From contig NZ_JAFBBG010000002.1 in the NCBI RefSeq assembly GCF_016907055.1, forward strand, positions 1 to 64,000: a stretch of DNA of 64,000 nt, read 5' to 3'. The notes under the pieces were generated by a model, which did not search any database, had not been told where the DNA came from, and saw only the letters and a program-made list of their open reading frames with translations. The translations under genes were made by a program, and so were the position numbers. Shown piece after piece: positions 62,701-64,000 of this stretch. Numbering within the stretch: position 1 is the stretch's first letter; every line of letters begins with the position of its first letter. Origin of the DNA: Paracholeplasma morum (GTDB taxonomy: Bacteria > Bacillota_I > Bacilli_A > Acholeplasmatales > UBA5453).

Positions 62701-64000
62701 TTCGATTTCACCGTTAATGTAAGGTGCGCTGTAATAAACTTGTACTACTTTCTTACCAGCTACCTTACCAGTATTTTCAACTTTAATGTTTAATGTGATA
62801 TCTTTACCATAAGCTGTATTTAAAACACTACCTGAAACAAAGTTTGCTCCATCGTGTTTAACACTGTCTATTTCTACATTAAATGATGTATAGCTCAAAC
62901 CGTAACCAAATGGATAAATAACACCGTCAATGCGGTTATAGTATAGATCGCCTGCATATTTTGCTGGAGTGTTTGCAATTCTATCTAGAACTGTAACACC
63001 GTTGGAATCCATATTAAAATATCCAGCTTCTTTTGCAGTTTCATACCACTTATAACCCATATAAATGCCTTCTTCATAGTCTAAAGTTGCATAATATCTT
63101 GCACCTTTTGAAGGGCCATCAGCACTAACAGTTCTCCCAAAACTGTCCATTACACGCGAATAGCTATAATATGCCCAGTCATTGTTGGCAATACCGTCTG
63201 TACCATTATTTAGAGGTGCTAAAACGTTGTTCGCATGACCTTCGCCTTCATAATGAGTAAATAATTTACCCGCGTCTGCGCCAGTACCTTCTACTAATTG
63301 GCTTTGAATGTTACCTTTGAAGTTTGCCCATGTTGGATCTTTTGCAAATTGTGCTGGGTAAACGTCACTGGTTTTACCTGAAGGGTTAATTTCACCAACA
63401 AGTGTTTTACCGAGTGCCATGATACCGGTTGTACCTGGATGACCAACCCAAAGGATTGAATCAACACCTGCATGATCTTCAAGCCATCCCATTTCAATTG
63501 GGTGAGCACTGTTAATAACAACAACCACTTTATCGAATTGGTTTGAAGCCATAGTGATTAGGGCTTTTTCATTGTCATCTAGTGAATAATAATGATCTAG
63601 TAAATTTGAATGTCCTACTACTTGATAAAGTGCAGCGTCATTAAATTCACTACCTGTTCTACTAATCACAACGATTGCAGCATCATCATACATAGCAAAT
63701 GAGCTTTCTGTACCGTCTAAATCAGTAATAGGTAATTCTCTGTCAGAATTAGTTGCTGAATAAATATTTAAGAGTGTTGGGTTTAGTTTTAAACCTACAG
63801 CTTCTAAACTCTGTCTAACAGTAGATGATCCTACTGCGCTACCTCCACCAGATCCTGCACCACCAAGTATGATGTTGTCACTTCGTGTGCCGAATAAACT
63901 AACATACTTCTCACTTGAAGTAAGTGGTAAAGCGTTATTCTCATTTTTCATTAGAATAAAGCTTTCACCTGCTAGTTCGATGTTAAACTCAGCAGCTGCT
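59749..64000 (-). CDS. Large surface glycosidase (GH3, reversed order), partial at the right edge
   Basis: At least 1416 residues; the frame is open to the window edge with sequence AGESFILMKNENNALPL, so the true start lies outside. Order: GH3 C-terminal domain (to about 230), linker, fibronectin III-like domain (about 360-480), TIM barrel (about 630-870) with GWYGPGLNIHRNPAAGRNFEYY, KHLLANDQETSR and the probable nucleophile in SSVTDMFGWG; then two putative Ig-like domains (about 1075-1215, LPAGLSLSTKGIITGTP and LPSGMTLGADGSISGTP), an InlB-type repeat (GYVFTGWFSDV), a coiled coil and a C-terminal TM anchor (IVSIVLGSLGVIAACAVGFVVF). Expected outside the cell. A long insert follows the nucleophile (about 870-1000), so activity should be checked. 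Confidence 0.88.
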   Translation of the reverse strand, partial: AAAEFNIELAGESFILMKNENNALPLTSSEKYVSLFGTRSDNIILGGAGSGGGSAVGSSTVRQSLEAVGLKLNPTLLNIYSATNSDRELPITDLDGTESSFAMYDDAAIVVISRTGSEFNDAALYQVVGHSNLLDHYYSLDDNEKALITMASNQFDKVVVVINSAHPIEMGWLEDHAGVDSILWVGHPGTTGIMALGKTLVGEINPSGKTSDVYPAQFAKDPTWANFKGNIQSQLVEGTGADAGKLFTHYEGEGHANNVLAPLNNGTDGIANNDWAYYSYSRVMDSFGRTVSADGPSKGARYYATLDYEEGIYMGYKWYETAKEAGYFNMDSNGVTVLDRIANTPAKYAGDLYYNRIDGVIYPFGYGLSYTSFNVEIDSVKHDGANFVSGSVLNTAYGKDITLNIKVENTGKVAGKKVVQVYYSAPYINGEIEKASVNLVEFVKTKLLQPGQSQTLSVTFKVQYMASFDYDDANNNLHAGYELDPGTYVIGAFDDSNTPLDTINAVVAGPAVNYDKDADNGNPITVKFTGDGVWDGTRSDLDYYDSRRTTLVSETEMTYFSRADFAGTMPKAPVESDLKWTDDAIHILQSQVYYTSFNDLPTDPWYKTATDLVGWTQANDASERLDGKTLIQLYDMSGVPFEDSRWDDFMNQLTFDELRNLITSNQFRTPQLDAIGKPASSDQDGPAQLKGGTFWVSEVNIASTWNKDLAYKQGLFVGNESLFLGVQGWYGPGLNIHRNPAAGRNFEYYSQDGVHSGLIGAAVIKGATDKGITVYMKHLLANDQETSRYTASTFLTEQALREIYAKPWEYAIKFGNATASMSAFNKVGLLSTTSHYNLYEGLLRDEFGFRYSSVTDMFGWGYSPGTSGDMAARLNITPLGSWNNTFGRNVEGAWDPVNKNVVVTFTEDITNGTRWTKDDATGTSSAAINANNPVSINKINNRDFADYATTGVTVNYATSTVNGPSAAYKDANTMKDGTELYVKGDTMVSYTQWYAVRTAAKSLLYAQANSNAMKNGINLSALDKKEFTGSQGVALPGTGLDVTQPSMPDAIYTVAKGSVLPAGLSLSTKGIITGTPVGAGVYNFSVTSAVGGYVSGTQEHTMTIAPSFTLTGLDSVELNIAANGSIGSVDWYLGKSVGSGWSASTVNVIEYVLKDGSLPSGMTLGADGSISGTPTVEGTFNAVIGTHVVARNAWFGNTVYDFETPVSITVTGIDPTNYHTVTFNGNYENAVAQELSVFKGNTASPLAAPYRPGYVFTGWFSDVAATTLADFSAAVNADIELFAGWVAIDASEQALQLALDEIDELIAEINAKIVASNGDITQAEGLIATINQTIAQINTALEGLDEVDNARIATINQAISNLNTIVNNQNQDIEAIQTEIAKADPNKPMIIVSIVLGSLGVIAACAVGFVVFKKKF

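Overview
The window looks like a chromosome segment from a low-GC, wall-less Firmicute relative, most probably an Acholeplasma-like organism (Mollicutes, Acholeplasmatales). Four things point there. Coding sequence is AT-rich. TGA is used as a stop (tdk, tadA, parB and glyA all end in TGA), so the code is standard and not the Mycoplasma code. There is a carotenoid gene pair. The core order parB-parA-rsmG-mnmG next to an rRNA operon is typical of an origin-proximal region. The genus is inferred; no dnaA or oriC is present. Nearly every gene is on the minus strand, as expected for one replichore; only the reductase gene at 43437 and the gene after it are on the plus strand.

Layout. 1-1857: 16S rRNA and tRNA-Tyr with clear promoters. 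1950-6273: a small DUF951 gene, parB, parA, rsmG, mnmG. 6362-8940: transketolase and a membrane protein. 9052-12444: a large lipoprotein nuclease. 12703-13858: SRP RNA, tadA, tdk. 13957-17877: an apparent operon of crtI/crtN-type desaturase, crtB/crtM-type synthase and two membrane proteins resembling the two isoprenoid-alcohol kinases VTE5 and VTE6. 18025-20596: a thioredoxin/CcdA-like membrane protein, a small unknown and a cysteine desulfurase. 20718: L31. 21033-30649: a redox block with ApbE, a NusG-II protein, a Gx transporter and an unusual Rnf complex in one operon with glyA. 30701-34118: pyrR, yebC, ppa and a guanine-riboswitch-controlled purine permease. 34423-38683: flavodoxin and a purB-folD-fhs one-carbon operon. 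38847-45510: an unusual AraC-type regulator, pflA-pflB, a divergent ferredoxin/thioredoxin-reductase-like flavoprotein and two unknowns. 45719-49427: VanZ-like, Ldh2-type dehydrogenase, IMPase-like and DUF2130 proteins. 49627-64000: a surface glycan block with UDP-galactopyranose mutase, a GT2 glycosyltransferase, a GtrA-like protein, three family 3 glycosidases (two membrane anchored with reversed domain order) and a lipoprotein of InlB-type repeats plus a putative carbohydrate-binding domain. The last glycosidase runs off the right edge.

How the genes may work together. Pyruvate formate-lyase makes formate; formate-THF ligase and FolD carry it into folate one-carbon units for purine synthesis and serine/glycine interconversion (glyA). 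Rnf, flavodoxin and the ferredoxin-reductase-like flavoprotein would balance reduced carriers against NAD(P)H and could supply an ion gradient. The crt operon may combine carotenoid synthesis with recycling of prenyl alcohols. The right-hand block would hydrolyse external glycans and build a galactofuranose-containing surface glycan.

The points most worth a second look are the remodelled Rnf complex (two tandem RnfG proteins each with two FMN-binding domains, and a short RnfB without ferredoxin domains next to a small Cys-rich membrane protein), the crt plus prenyl-kinase operon, the AraC regulator whose C-terminal part resembles a degenerate FtsZ fold, and the reversed-domain glycosidases.
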